20,881 nt of DNA from JAAYJM01 sp964498585 (GTDB lineage Bacteria; Bacteroidota; Ignavibacteria; Kapaibacteriales; UBA2268): the NCBI GenBank assembly GCA_964498585.1, contig CAZCHH010000059.1, positions 1 to 20,881 on the forward strand. Reading direction: 5' to 3'. A program made the position numbers and the translations under genes. Below, one piece after another: positions 1 to 7,428 of this stretch (the stretch's first letter is position 1; every line of letters starts with the position of its first letter). Under the pieces are notes generated by a model. The model was not told where the DNA came from, did not search any database, and saw only the letters and a program-made list of their open reading frames with translations.

Positions 1-80
1 GAACAGTTCTTATTCCCCTCCTAATAAGGAGGGGCAGGGGAGGTGTTAAAAGGTTTTATTAATTAATGAAGTATTTTTTA
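1..80 (-). repeat. Composite intergenic repeat, family G fragment
   Basis: Non-coding. Positions 5-40 hold a G/C-rich palindrome (CCCCTCCT, AATA, AGGAGGGG). The stretch from GGAGGTGTTAAAAGG to about position 80 matches, on the opposite strand, the sequence at about 15025-15070 (shared words include AGGTGTTAAAA, GGTTTTATTA and GAAGTATTTT). The match is direct sequence comparison within the window. It may extend beyond the left edge. Confidence 0.6.
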
Positions 81-179
81 AGGATAAAAACATATTATTT
101 TATTTATAAAGCACTACTACTCTATATTTACTTCATTTTATCTTCTAGGAAAGTTGAGTAAAAATTTAAATTTTTTTTG

Positions 180-187
180 TATATTTG
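180..187 (+). promoter_or_regulatory. Bacteroidota-type -7 promoter element
   Basis: TATATTTG matches TAnnTTTG exactly and lies 23 bases before the ATG at 211. A TTG at 154-156 could serve as the -33 element, although the 23-base gap is slightly longer than usual. The leader between is an A-run without a Shine-Dalgarno sequence, as is common in this group. Confidence 0.5.
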
Positions 188-210
188 CATAATGTTCAAA
201 AAAAAAAATT

Positions 211-444
211 ATGATTGCAACAGCCAGTAATATATTAATTAAAAGAGAACCAGATAAGTTTATTCTTGAAGTACCTTACAGTGAGAATAATGAAATATTA
301 GAAAGAATTATTGATTACTTGGAAGGTTACTTAATTTTATCTAAAAGTAAAGCAACTGAAAAGGATATTGATGATATTTCTGAAGAGATTAATAGGAGCT
401 GGTGGGAAAAGAATAAGAAATTTATAACTCCAGCCCTTTCGTAA
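211..444 (+). CDS. Small acidic antitoxin-like protein
   Basis: This 77-residue protein has no signal peptide and no membrane segment. The N-terminal half looks like a short beta region (IATASNILIKRE) followed by a helix with hydrophobic spacing (ILERIIDYLEGYLILSKS). The C-terminal half is charged: K-A-T-E-K-D-I-D-D-I-S-E-E-I-N-R-S-W-W-E-K-N-K. The ending 'EEINRSWWEKNKKF' resembles short antitoxin-like proteins I recall from this part of the bacterial tree. That is memory-based, not a search. A TAnnTTTG promoter sits 23 bases upstream. No intact toxin partner follows; only a 21-codon open frame starts 14 bases downstream before repeat DNA begins. It could also be an unrelated small hypothetical protein. 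Confidence 0.55.
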   Translation: MIATASNILIKREPDKFILEVPYSENNEILERIIDYLEGYLILSKSKATEKDIDDISEEINRSWWEKNKKFITPALS

Positions 445-458
445 TTAAAGAACATCTT

Positions 459-524
459 ATGCCTCGTAGTTTGATATTTCGCAATCTTGTCATTCCGAAA
501 CGAAGTGAGGAATCTCACAACTAA
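459..524 (+). pseudogene. Possible truncated toxin start (partner of the gene at 211)
   Basis: An ATG at 459, 14 bases after the previous stop, opens a frame beginning M-P-R-S-L-I-F-R-N-L. This loosely recalls the M-P-R-x-V-I-D-T-N start of PIN-family toxin components, but the catalytic Asp is not present. From 489 the frame runs into a family B palindrome and ends at 524. I infer a partner gene cut off by repeat DNA. The similarity is only a few residues, so this is weak. Confidence 0.2.
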
Positions 525-569
525 TTGCTAACACAGAACTTGAGATTTCTCACTTCGTTTCGAAATGAC
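489..569. repeat. Dispersed palindrome, family B
   Basis: Imperfect inverted repeat whose arms begin GTCATTCCGAAACGAAGTGA and end TCACTTCGTTTCGAAATGAC, with a central part (ATCTCACAACTAATTGCTA) shared with copies at 1570-1650 and 9534-9610. Non-coding. Confidence 0.85.
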
Positions 570-728
570 ACATTATCTAGGTAATAAGCGTAATTATTCT
601 TTACGAAGCAAATCTAATAACCTCTTTATTTTAGTTGATTGGGGCTGGAATTCTGACTTTAGAATAGCAACGACAAAGGACATAATTTTAAATATATTCA
701 ATTAATTCCAAATTACATAAACTTTTCT

Positions 729-1034
729 ATGCAAAATAACGAAAATCAAAATATAACTCCAAAACGAAGTAAGAAGCGAAAAATCTTATATTTGCTTATT
801 ATCGCCCTGATGCTTTATTTCCTTGTTTTTGATAATTATGGGTTAATTAAAAGATTTAATCTTGAAAATCAGAACGAGGAGAAAAGAGCTATGATTTATA
901 ACGAAATAAAATTAAAAGATTCTTTAAACAGAAAGATTTTTTTAATGGAATATGATACCAATGAAATCGAAAAAATTGCCCGTGAAAAATACGGTATGAT
1001 TAAGCCAAACGAAAAAGTTATTATTTTAAAATAA
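729..1034 (+). CDS. divIC: Septum formation initiator, DivIC/FtsB family
   Basis: This 101-residue protein has the family layout. A short cytoplasmic basic N-terminus (residues 10-18, PKRSKKRK) precedes one membrane helix at about 19-36. An extracytoplasmic coiled-coil follows at about 42-75 (EEKRAMIYNEIKLKDSL). The C-terminus carries the typical ending I-E-K-I-A-R-E-K-Y-G-M-I-K-P-N-E-K-V. The family partners with FtsL/DivIB-type proteins at the division site and activates septal wall synthesis. Length is usual for the family. It stands alone, with 284 bp of repeat-bearing DNA before it and a small exported-protein gene 59 bp after it. DivIC and FtsB cannot be told apart at this length, so the symbol is approximate. 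Confidence 0.85.
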   Translation: MQNNENQNITPKRSKKRKILYLLIIALMLYFLVFDNYGLIKRFNLENQNEEKRAMIYNEIKLKDSLNRKIFLMEYDTNEIEKIAREKYGMIKPNEKVIILK

Positions 1035-1060
1035 ATTTAGTAAATATTCAAGTTTTACAT

Positions 1061-1068
1061 TATATTTG
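1061..1068 (+). promoter_or_regulatory. Bacteroidota-type -7 promoter element
   Basis: TATATTTG matches TAnnTTTG and lies 25 bases before the ATG at 1094. No good TTTG is seen at the expected -33 distance (nearest is TTTAG at about 1036), so the assignment is moderate. Confidence 0.4.
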
Positions 1069-1093
1069 ATTTTTTAATTAAATATGAAATAAA

Positions 1094-1537
1094 ATGAAAA
1101 AAATTATCATACTTATAATATTTACTCTTGCTTTCACTGCAAATATTTACTGCCAAGCCACCACAGATTCGAGCAAAATTCCACAAGACATTAGAAACAA
1201 ATCAACAGTTTTCTTTGAATATTTAATGGCTGATACTGTCAGTTTTGCTTTCAGTAAATTACTGCAAGGAAGTCCAATAGCAGAGCGTTCTACTCAATTA
1301 GATAATTTAATTGAGCAAACAAGGAAATCATTTGATGTATATGGAATGATTAATGGTTATGAATTTGTGAATGCTGAAATTGTTGGCAAATCTCTTATTC
1401 GTACTCGCTATATAAGTTTGCATAAAAATTATCCTCTCCGCTGGATTTTCACTTTTTACAAAACTCCAAACAGTAGTTGGATAATTATAAATATAAAATT
1501 TGACGACTTAACAGAGTATTTTTTTAAAGATGAGTAA
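1094..1537 (+). CDS. Small exported protein, possibly NTF2-like
   Basis: This 147-residue protein starts with a clear Sec signal peptide (MKKIIILIIFTLAFTANIYCQA, cleavage expected near residue 20). A Cys lies just before the likely cleavage site, but the surrounding residues are not a convincing lipobox. The mature part is about 125 residues of alternating helix and strand: a helical region at 35-85, then strands ending in W-I-I-I-N-I-K-F-D-D-L. A helix followed by a curved sheet with a Trp-rich final strand resembles NTF2-like fold proteins, but this is inferred from pattern only. No catalytic motif is visible. It lies 59 bp after divIC on the same strand and may be co-transcribed or use its own promoter at 1061. 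Confidence 0.75.
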   Translation: MKKIIILIIFTLAFTANIYCQATTDSSKIPQDIRNKSTVFFEYLMADTVSFAFSKLLQGSPIAERSTQLDNLIEQTRKSFDVYGMINGYEFVNAEIVGKSLIRTRYISLHKNYPLRWIFTFYKTPNSSWIIINIKFDDLTEYFFKDE

Positions 1538-1569
1538 TACTAAGTTACATTAATAAATACAATGAAAGT

Positions 1570-1650
1570 GTCATTTCGATGCATAGCATGAAATCTCGCA
1601 AGTCATTGTTAATACTACATTTGAGATTTCTCACTTCGTTTGCCAGTGAC
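1570..1650. repeat. Dispersed palindrome, family B
   Basis: Starts GTCATTTCGATGCATAGCAT, has the central CATTGTTAATACTACATTTG, and ends TCACTTCGTTTGCCAGTGAC. The arms are more degenerate than in the copy at 489-569. It lies between two convergent genes and could also act in transcription termination. Confidence 0.8.
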
Positions 1651-1666
1651 ATCTTTACTTTTGCTG

Positions 1667-1729
1667 GTCATTCTGAACGAAGTGAAGAATCCAGAAAAAT
1701 TTCTTTACAACTATCCTCTGGATTCTTCT
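1667..1729 (+). repeat. Dispersed palindrome, family A, right arm lost
   Basis: Begins GTCATTCTGAACGAAGTGAA and contains ATCCAGAAAAATTTC and CTATCCTCTGGATTCTTC, as in the copy at 14803-14883. The right arm stops after GGATTCTTCT, where the complete copy continues to GCTCAGAATGAC. This copy is therefore truncated. Confidence 0.8.
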
Positions 1730-1777
1730 AAAAAAGAAAGTGAATTGAACAATTTTGGAAGTTAAAGTAATGAAATA

Positions 1778-2572
1778 TCACTTTTTATTTAATAAATCAG
1801 AGAATTTCTTAGGAGTAATGCCGGTGATTTTTTTAAAGTCGTTTGTGAAATGAGATTGGTCGTAAAAGCCAGTTTCAAGTGCTATTTGAGTTAGATTCAT
1901 TTTCTTTTTCGCTTCCATCATAGCAATAGCATAATTTATTTTTTTTATTCTTATGTATTGTTTAGGAGGCAAACCAATATGTTTATTGAAATATCTGTCT
2001 AATTGCTTGTTTGTTATGAAAATTTCATTTGCTAAATCGTCAACTGATATCATACCTATTTTTGAGTCAATAATATCAATGCATTTTCTAAGTATTTCTA
2101 CTTCATAAACACTCTTTTCTAAGTAGTTCTCAAGTAGAAAGTCTTCAATAATATTAATTCTTTCAGTTGTTCCATTTGCCATTCCTAATTTTTCATGAAT
2201 AGCTCTGTATTTATCCCCAATAATTGCTCCTAAATCTATATTAAAGTTAGTAAATTCGTTAAAAGGTAAATCGAAAAATAGTGAAGCACCATACGGTTTG
2301 AAATAAACAGCAATCATTCCAATTTCTCCAGTTGGCATTACATCAATACTTGAAAGTTTTTGGCAGCAAAGGAAAGCTTGTGGCTGTTTCTCAAAATCTG
2401 AATAGTTCCTTGAATATTGAAATGGGTTTTTGTAATGAAACATCATTTCCATATTTCCAAGAGGATAAACAAGTTGCGGTTCAATATTTTTATAGCTTTC
2501 TGATTCAAAAATCCAGAAATAATCAATGTATTGCTCTAAAAACTTATTTGGTTTAATTGTTAAATTTATCAT
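1778..2572 (-). CDS. AraC-family transcriptional regulator
   Basis: This 264-residue protein has an N-terminal sensory region (about 1-150) of the kind found ahead of AraC domains in Bacteroidota (DUF6597-like). It starts M-I-N-L-T-I-K-P-N and contains PTGEIGMIAVYFKPYGASL at about 81-99. A C-terminal double helix-turn-helix DNA-binding domain covers about 160-260. The second helix-turn-helix carries the AraC signature pattern: L-T-Q-I-A-L-E-T-G-F-Y-D-Q-S-H-F-T-N-D-F-K-K, then G-I-T-P-K-K-F. The first shows ISVDDLANEIFITNKQLDRY. Length is normal for this class. It is a single gene on the minus strand with no obvious target gene beside it, so its ligand and regulon are unknown. The gene before it converges on it across 240 bp of repeat DNA. 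Confidence 0.9.
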   Translation of the reverse strand: MINLTIKPNKFLEQYIDYFWIFESESYKNIEPQLVYPLGNMEMMFHYKNPFQYSRNYSDFEKQPQAFLCCQKLSSIDVMPTGEIGMIAVYFKPYGASLFFDLPFNEFTNFNIDLGAIIGDKYRAIHEKLGMANGTTERINIIEDFLLENYLEKSVYEVEILRKCIDIIDSKIGMISVDDLANEIFITNKQLDRYFNKHIGLPPKQYIRIKKINYAIAMMEAKKKMNLTQIALETGFYDQSHFTNDFKKITGITPKKFSDLLNKK

Positions 2573-3018
2573 TCTAAAAATCTAAGTTAAAATTGATTCA
2601 AAGTTTTAGGTACCGAAAGGAAAATAAATGAGCTGCGAGATTTGAATCGTATTAATTTATTGCACATTTTTTTATTTCAAAATTTTTATTGTTTTGAAGT
2701 AACATTGACAGGAAAAAATATTGGATTAAATCAATAATAAAATATATTTATTCGTCATAACGAGTAAAAACAAGCTAACCGGGCAAACAGAATATATGTT
2801 TATCCGGAGTGAGTGGGGGATTAGTATTACAGGCAGCAAACAATACATCAAAAATATTAAGAAATAAAAGTAAATAATTATTTCTAAAAAGTCTATCGAC
2901 TATGCTTGTTTTTATTCTCATAAAATTTTAAAAGAAAAATTATAGTAAGAAAATAAAATATTAAATTACATATTAATTTGTAACAAAATTATAAAAAGTA
3001 TTATTAATACCAAAAAAA
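2573..3018. other. Non-coding divergent region between araC-type gene and alr
   Basis: 446 bp with no credible ORF. It must hold both divergent promoters. Near 2978-2985 TTAATTTG is one base off TAnnTTTG and could serve alr. The middle carries the inverted repeat at 2762-2917 with an internal hairpin at 2779-2807. Confidence 0.6.
2762..2917. repeat. Inverted-repeat-bounded 156-bp segment with internal hairpin
   Basis: Left arm GAGTAAAAACAAGC (2762-2775) pairs with right arm GCTTGTTTTTATTC (2904-2917), 13 of 14 positions. Inside, CCGG (2779-2782) plus AAACA (2785-2789) pair with TGTTT (2797-2801) plus CCGG (2804-2807). It could be a small non-autonomous mobile element or a structured leader. 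No target duplication is obvious. Confidence 0.45.
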
Positions 3019-4134
3019 ATGCGTTCAACAATAGCTAAAATAAGTTTAAACAACTTAAGTCATAATGTTCAAACAATAAAAAAAATAGCTCCGAACTCAT
3101 CTATCCTTGCAGTCGTAAAAGCAAACAGCTATGGTCACGGCATAGTTTCTATATCCTTGAAATTGCGTCAGCTTGGAATAGATTTTCTTGGCGTTGCATA
3201 TCCCGAGGAAGGTGCAGTAATTCGTGATAGTGGCGATACAAGAGCAATAGTCGTTATTGTGCCTCCTCCAGACGATGACGCAAAACTCATCTGCGATTAT
3301 CGGCTGCAATCTGTTACTTCATCAATAGAATTTTTAAAAGCACTTTCTTTCTATTCTAGAAAAGCAAAAATTGTCTCTAAAGTCCATCTTTTTATCAATA
3401 CTGGTATGAACAGAGATGGAATTTATCCCGATGAATCATTGTATTTTTTAACTGTTGTCAAGGATTTACCTAATATCAAAATTGTTGGATTATGCACTCA
3501 TTTTGCAAAAACAACCGATGATTTGGAATTTGCACACATCCAGCTGAATCGTTTTAATGATTTAATTAATAAATTAAAAGAAAAAAATTACAATTTTCAA
3601 TACATTCATACAGCAAATTCAGGCGCTATTGCGAACCTGCCAGAAAGCCATTTCAATTTGATACGTCCCGGAATGGCGCTTTACGGCTTGCCACCTGCTC
3701 CAAATATGAAAGAATACGCAGACTTGGTACCAGTCCTTGAATTGCACTCCAGAGTTGCTTCAGTTCGCGATATTAAAAAAGGGGACACTGTCGGTTATGA
3801 TTTAGAATATATTTCTGATGCAGATAGAAGAATTGTTACTATTCCAATCGGCTATGGCGATGGATTCTTTAAACCACTTACTAATAAAGCTGAATGTCTG
3901 ATTAATGGTAAAAAATACTTCAATGTCGGCTCAATCTGTATGGATGAATGTATGATTAATGTTGAAAATGATGCTATTCATGTAGATGATGAAGTAGTAT
4001 TAATTGGGAAGCAAGGAGATTTGGAAATCACTTGTTTTGACGTTGCCAACAAAGTCGGAACTATTCATTATGAAGTATTGACTTCTTTGTCGCATAGAGT
4101 GCCGAGAATATACAGCGATAATGGTTTTGAATAA
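3019..4134 (+). CDS. alr: Alanine racemase
   Basis: This 371-residue PLP enzyme interconverts L- and D-alanine for peptidoglycan. It is fold-type III: an N-terminal TIM-like barrel (about 1-240) and a C-terminal beta domain. The PLP-binding lysine is K34 in A-V-V-K-A-N-S-Y-G-H-G. The opposing catalytic tyrosine is Y260 in D-T-V-G-Y-D-L-E-Y. Also typical are N-L-I-R-P-G-M-A-L-Y-G (about 217) and I-P-I-G-Y-G-D-G-F near the C-terminal domain, plus the S-I-C-M-D dimer/active-site segment. Length is usual and the protein appears intact. The stop overlaps the scpA start by one base (TAATG), so the two are very likely translated from one mRNA. It is cytoplasmic. Confidence 0.95.
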   Translation: MRSTIAKISLNNLSHNVQTIKKIAPNSSILAVVKANSYGHGIVSISLKLRQLGIDFLGVAYPEEGAVIRDSGDTRAIVVIVPPPDDDAKLICDYRLQSVTSSIEFLKALSFYSRKAKIVSKVHLFINTGMNRDGIYPDESLYFLTVVKDLPNIKIVGLCTHFAKTTDDLEFAHIQLNRFNDLINKLKEKNYNFQYIHTANSGAIANLPESHFNLIRPGMALYGLPPAPNMKEYADLVPVLELHSRVASVRDIKKGDTVGYDLEYISDADRRIVTIPIGYGDGFFKPLTNKAECLINGKKYFNVGSICMDECMINVENDAIHVDDEVVLIGKQGDLEITCFDVANKVGTIHYEVLTSLSHRVPRIYSDNGFE

Positions 4135-4862
4135 TGTATAAAGTAAAAGTACATAATTTTGAAGGCCCAATGGATTTGCTCCTCTATTTCATAAGGAGGG
4201 ACGAACTCAATATATACGATATTCCCATTTCTAAAATTACTGAGGAGTTTTTAAATTACATTAAAATAATGCAATATCTCGATTTGGAACTGGCTGGCGA
4301 ATTTATTCAAATGGCGGCTACTTTGCTTTATATTAAATCTCAAATGCTCCTTCCAAAGACTGAACTGCCTTCAGACCAGGAAATTGTAGACCCCCGCGCA
4401 CAGCTTGTTCAAAAACTAATTGAATACAAGCAATTTAAAGATGCCGCATTTTCGCTTTCACAATTAGCAGAAAATCAAAGATATATTTTCTATAGAAATC
4501 TTTTTGAGCAAGATTTAGAATTAGCTAAAAAAAGTAATGACAATCAGTTCAAAAAAGCATCGCTCTTTGATTTGCTCAATGCTTTCCAAAAATGTTTAAC
4601 TCGCTTAAAACAAGATAACTACGTTCATTTAGTGGAAGCAGAAAACGTTACTGTTGAAGAAAAATCCGAGCAAATTATACAAGCTTTAAGGAAATATAAA
4701 CGTTTGAGTTTTTTCGACTTTGTTCAAAACTCCAGTAAAATTCATATTGTTGTTGCTTTTCTGTCAATGCTAAATTTAATCAAATCAAAACAAATCATTA
4801 TCGTTCAAAATGATTTGTTTGATGATATATATATACAGGAATACGTGGATTATGATTATTGA
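4134..4862 (+). CDS. scpA: Segregation and condensation protein A
   Basis: This 242-residue kleisin subunit of the bacterial SMC condensin bridges the SMC head domains and recruits ScpB during chromosome segregation. The N-terminal motif F-E-G-P-M-D-L-L-L-Y-F-I (residues 9-20) followed by IYDIPISKITEEFLNYI is diagnostic, as is L-A-G-E-F-I-Q-M-A-A-T-L-L-Y-I-K-S-Q-M-L-L-P. The C-terminal winged helix (about 175-240, LRKYKRLSFFDFVQNSSKIHIVVAFLSMLNL) is present. It ends in an acidic and aromatic tail. The start overlaps the alr stop by one base. scpB is not adjacent in this window, so the usual scpA-scpB pairing is absent here. Pairing with alr is seen in the sequence; any functional meaning would be inference. 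Confidence 0.93.
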   Translation: MYKVKVHNFEGPMDLLLYFIRRDELNIYDIPISKITEEFLNYIKIMQYLDLELAGEFIQMAATLLYIKSQMLLPKTELPSDQEIVDPRAQLVQKLIEYKQFKDAAFSLSQLAENQRYIFYRNLFEQDLELAKKSNDNQFKKASLFDLLNAFQKCLTRLKQDNYVHLVEAENVTVEEKSEQIIQALRKYKRLSFFDFVQNSSKIHIVVAFLSMLNLIKSKQIIIVQNDLFDDIYIQEYVDYDY

Positions 4863-4919
4863 TTAATGATTAGTAAGATATTTAGACAATAATGTTTTCA
4901 AGAATCATTTTTTAATTTC

Positions 4920-5112
4920 AAGATAAAGTTAATTCTTTATTTAACTGGAGATGAAATAATGATTAATCCCTTTCTGTCGTAAAGCTATTCATTAGCAATA
5001 AATATTAGTTCTTATAATAGTGAATAGATTTAATATTTATGAATTTAAAATTTATTCCTAACGGGATAAATAGAATAGCAGCACAATTTAAAGAATTTTA
5101 TTGAAATCCAAA
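4920..5112. repeat. Composite intergenic repeats, families C and G
   Basis: Positions 4920-4957 (AGATAAAGTTAATTCTTTAT then TTAACTGGAGATGA) match family C at 14739-14790, 14895-14946 and 20440-20480. Positions 4994-5030 (TATTAGTTCTTATAATAG) and about 5048-5085 (TAACGGGATAAATAGAATAG) match the opposite strand of 15119-15335, with the middle missing. Non-coding. Confidence 0.6.
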
Positions 5113-5160
5113 TTGATTTTAAAATATTAGAAACAAAAACAAATAACAAAAGGATGCTAT

Positions 5161-6273
5161 ATGCAATTCATTGATTTAAAAAGCCAATATCTGAAAATTA
5201 AAGATATTGTTGATTCGAATATTCAAAATGTCCTAATGCACGGACAGTATATTATGGGTGCAGAAATCACTAAATTAGAAAAACTGCTTGGTGATTATGT
5301 AGGTGTTAAACATTGTTTGGCTTGCGCTTCTGGCACAGATGCTTTACTAATTCCACTAATGGCTTGGAATATTGGGCAGGGCGATGCTGTGTTTACAACT
5401 CCTTTTACTTTTATTGCAACTGCAGAAGTTATCAGCTTGGTTGGTGCAACTCCGGTATTTGTAGATATTGAAAGAAATACATATAATATTGATTCAATGC
5501 TTTTAGACGAAGCCATTCAAAAGGTAAAAAAAGAAGGGAAACTTAACGCAAAAGCAATTATCCCCGTTGATTTATTCGGTCTTTGCGCTGATTATAAAAA
5601 AATAAGTGAAATTGCAAAGAAGCATAATTTAATTGTTCTCGAAGATGCTGCACAGGGCTTTGGCGCAGTTCAATATGGAAAGAAATCTGGCAGCTTCGGA
5701 AATGCGGCAGCAACTTCATTTTTTCCAGCTAAGCCACTAGGATGCTATGGTGATGGTGGTGCTGTTTTCACTGACGATGATGATTTGATTGAAATAATGA
5801 AATCAATACGCGTTCACGGGCAAGGAAGTGACAAATATGAAAATGTAAGAATCGGTTTAAATGGAAGAATGGATACAATTCAGGCAGCTATTTTACTTGC
5901 AAAACTTACTATTTTTAACGAAGAAATTGAGCTAAGAAACGTAGTTGCAAAACGTTATAATGAATTGCTAAAAGATAAGTTAGTAGTTCCATATACTCCG
6001 GAAAATAATACTTCAGTTTGGGCGCAGTATTCTGTTTTAGCAAAATCATCAGAACATCGTCAAAAGATACAAAATGATTTAAAAGAAAAAGGTATTCCGA
6101 CTGCTATTTATTATCCTATTCCATTGCATTTACAAAAAGCATACAGCAATTTGAACTACAAGCAAGGCGATTTCCCAATTAGCGAAGAAATTGCAAAACG
6201 CGTTTTCAGTTTGCCAATGCATCCATATTTAACATTAGAAGAGCAAAAAAGTATTTGTGAAGCTGTTAAATAG
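5161..6273 (+). CDS. DegT/DnrJ/EryC1/StrS-family sugar aminotransferase (WbpE-like)
   Basis: This 370-residue fold-type I PLP aminotransferase transfers an amino group to a keto-sugar nucleotide. The PLP lysine is K191 in F-F-P-A-K-P-L-G-C-Y-G-D-G-G-A. E-D-A-A-Q-G-F-G (about 161-168) supplies the PLP-ring aspartate, and the start I-D-L-K-S-Q-Y and S-G-T-D-A-L belong to the family. The exact run FFPAKPLGCYGDGGA, the H-G-Q segment after it, and the ending Y-Y-P-I-P-L-H-L-Q-K and L-P-M-H-P-Y-L are closest, from memory, to WbpE/WlbC enzymes. Those make UDP-2-acetamido-3-amino-uronic acids for O-antigen. Substrate is inferred. It is single-gene here, ended by a hairpin and an intrinsic terminator. 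It may work with the GT2 gene at 12817, but they are not linked. Confidence 0.9.
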   Translation: MQFIDLKSQYLKIKDIVDSNIQNVLMHGQYIMGAEITKLEKLLGDYVGVKHCLACASGTDALLIPLMAWNIGQGDAVFTTPFTFIATAEVISLVGATPVFVDIERNTYNIDSMLLDEAIQKVKKEGKLNAKAIIPVDLFGLCADYKKISEIAKKHNLIVLEDAAQGFGAVQYGKKSGSFGNAAATSFFPAKPLGCYGDGGAVFTDDDDLIEIMKSIRVHGQGSDKYENVRIGLNGRMDTIQAAILLAKLTIFNEEIELRNVVAKRYNELLKDKLVVPYTPENNTSVWAQYSVLAKSSEHRQKIQNDLKEKGIPTAIYYPIPLHLQKAYSNLNYKQGDFPISEEIAKRVFSLPMHPYLTLEEQKSICEAVK

Positions 6274-6299
6274 GGTATAATTAAGATAATAAAAATTAA

Positions 6300-6349
6300 C
6301 ATTCTGAACGCCAAGATAAAGCAAATGCTTTATCTTAGTGTTCAGAATG
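6300..6349. repeat. Long hairpin with family A/C-like ends
   Basis: CATTCTGAAC (6300-6309) pairs with GTTCAGAATG (6340-6349), and AAGATAAAGCA (6313-6323) pairs with TGCTTTATCTT (6326-6336), leaving a two-base loop. It combines the CATTCTGAAC end of family A with the GATAAAG word of family C. It lies 27 bp after the aminotransferase stop. Confidence 0.85.
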
Positions 6350-6386
6350 ACTAAGAAAATTAATTATTTGAGTTTAACATATATTG

Positions 6387-6419
6387 AAAAAAGGAAAAAG
6401 AAATTTTTCCTTTTTTTTT
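6387..6419 (+). terminator. Intrinsic terminator
   Basis: A 13-bp A-rich stem (AAAAAAGGAAAAA pairing with TTTTTCCTTTTTT) closes a GAAA loop and runs into nine T residues at 6411-6419. It follows the aminotransferase gene. The A-run on the other side could allow weak activity on the minus strand as well. Confidence 0.7.
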
Positions 6420-6502
6420 GAAATATTAAAAAATATATTTAAATTACATATAATTGCATTTGTAAGAAAAAATATGTAACTAAATCTCTAAAAAACTTGT
6501 TT

Positions 6503-6510
6503 TATATTTG
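6503..6510 (+). promoter_or_regulatory. Bacteroidota-type -7 promoter element
   Basis: TATATTTG matches TAnnTTTG, 84 bases before the punA ATG at 6595. No clear -33 TTTG is found at 19-21 bases upstream. It is placed between the terminator and punA, as expected for the punA-lipoprotein unit. Confidence 0.4.
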
Positions 6511-6594
6511 TTTTTTGAATAAAAAGTAATAGAAAAATCATTTAAATTTGCAAGTTCAAAAAATTAATTAATAAAAAAATAGAAATGAAAGATT

Positions 6595-7428
6595 ATGGAA
6601 ACTTTAGCAGAAAAAATTAAAAATCAAATCGAAGAAGCAATTGCTGTTATTCGTCAAAAGACTAAACTTAAGCCAGAAATCGGCATAATATTAGGAACTG
6701 GTCTTGGTGGACTTGCAAAAGAAATTGAAGTTGAATGCTCGGTCAAGTATTTTGAAATACCACATTTTCCTCATTCAACAGGAAGTTCACATAACGGACA
6801 ACTGATTTTTGGGACAATTGCCGGAAAGCCAGTTGTAGCTATGCAAGGAAGATTTCATTTTTATGAGGGATATAATTTAAAGCAGGTTACTTTCCCTGTT
6901 CGCGTTATGAAATATCTCGGAATTAAAACCCTATTAATTTCTAATGCCTGTGGTTCAGTAAATTCAATAATAAAAAAAGGGGATTTAATGATTATTGAAG
7001 ACCACATCAACTTACTCGGAGATAATCCATTAATTGGAATTAATGATGATTCATTAGGAGTTCGAATTCTTGATATGAGCGAACCATACTCCAGAAGATT
7101 ATCTGATATTGTAGAAAAAATTGCATTAGATAATAAAATTATCGTTCATAAAGGAGTTTATGCAATTATGAGTGGCCCTTCACTCGAAACTAAAGCTGAA
7201 TACAGGATGCTTCGAATTATTGGCGCTGATGCTATAGGAATGAGTACTGTTCCAGAAACTATAGTAGCTCATCAGATGGAAATTGAAGTGCTTGGTCTTT
7301 CTATTATTACCGATGAATGTATTCCAGAGATATTAAGACCACTTTCTATTGAAGAAATTGTCGAAACTGCTTCAAAAGCAGAGCCAAAACTAACTTTTCT
7401 TATGAAAGAACTAATTAAAGAATTATAA
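6595..7428 (+). CDS. punA: Purine nucleoside phosphorylase, trimeric PNP class
   Basis: This 277-residue enzyme splits purine nucleosides with phosphate to give the base and (deoxy)ribose-1-phosphate, in cytoplasmic purine salvage. Family marks are I-I-L-G-T-G-L-G-G-L (about 27-36), the phosphate-site H in S-S-H-N-G-Q, the run G-R-F-H-F-Y-E-G-Y with H88, N-A-C-G (about 120), and G-P-S-L-E-T-K-A-E with the base-contacting E198. Then G-M-S-T-V-P-E follows. The position equal to the base-binding Asn of the mammalian enzyme is D240 (I-I-T-D-E-C). Length fits the trimeric class, not the hexameric DeoD class. The stop overlaps the next gene by one base (TAATG), indicating co-translation with the lipoprotein. 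Confidence 0.93.
   Translation: METLAEKIKNQIEEAIAVIRQKTKLKPEIGIILGTGLGGLAKEIEVECSVKYFEIPHFPHSTGSSHNGQLIFGTIAGKPVVAMQGRFHFYEGYNLKQVTFPVRVMKYLGIKTLLISNACGSVNSIIKKGDLMIIEDHINLLGDNPLIGINDDSLGVRILDMSEPYSRRLSDIVEKIALDNKIIVHKGVYAIMSGPSLETKAEYRMLRIIGADAIGMSTVPETIVAHQMEIEVLGLSIITDECIPEILRPLSIEEIVETASKAEPKLTFLMKELIKEL

Noticed and set aside
2332..2556. 74-codon plus-strand frame
   Set aside because: It is antisense to the AraC regulator's N-terminal domain and shows no promoter or protein features of its own.
2573..3018. Riboswitch or tRNA in the alr upstream region
   Set aside because: The structure seen is one inverted repeat and one hairpin; no conserved riboswitch core or tRNA cloverleaf could be recognised.
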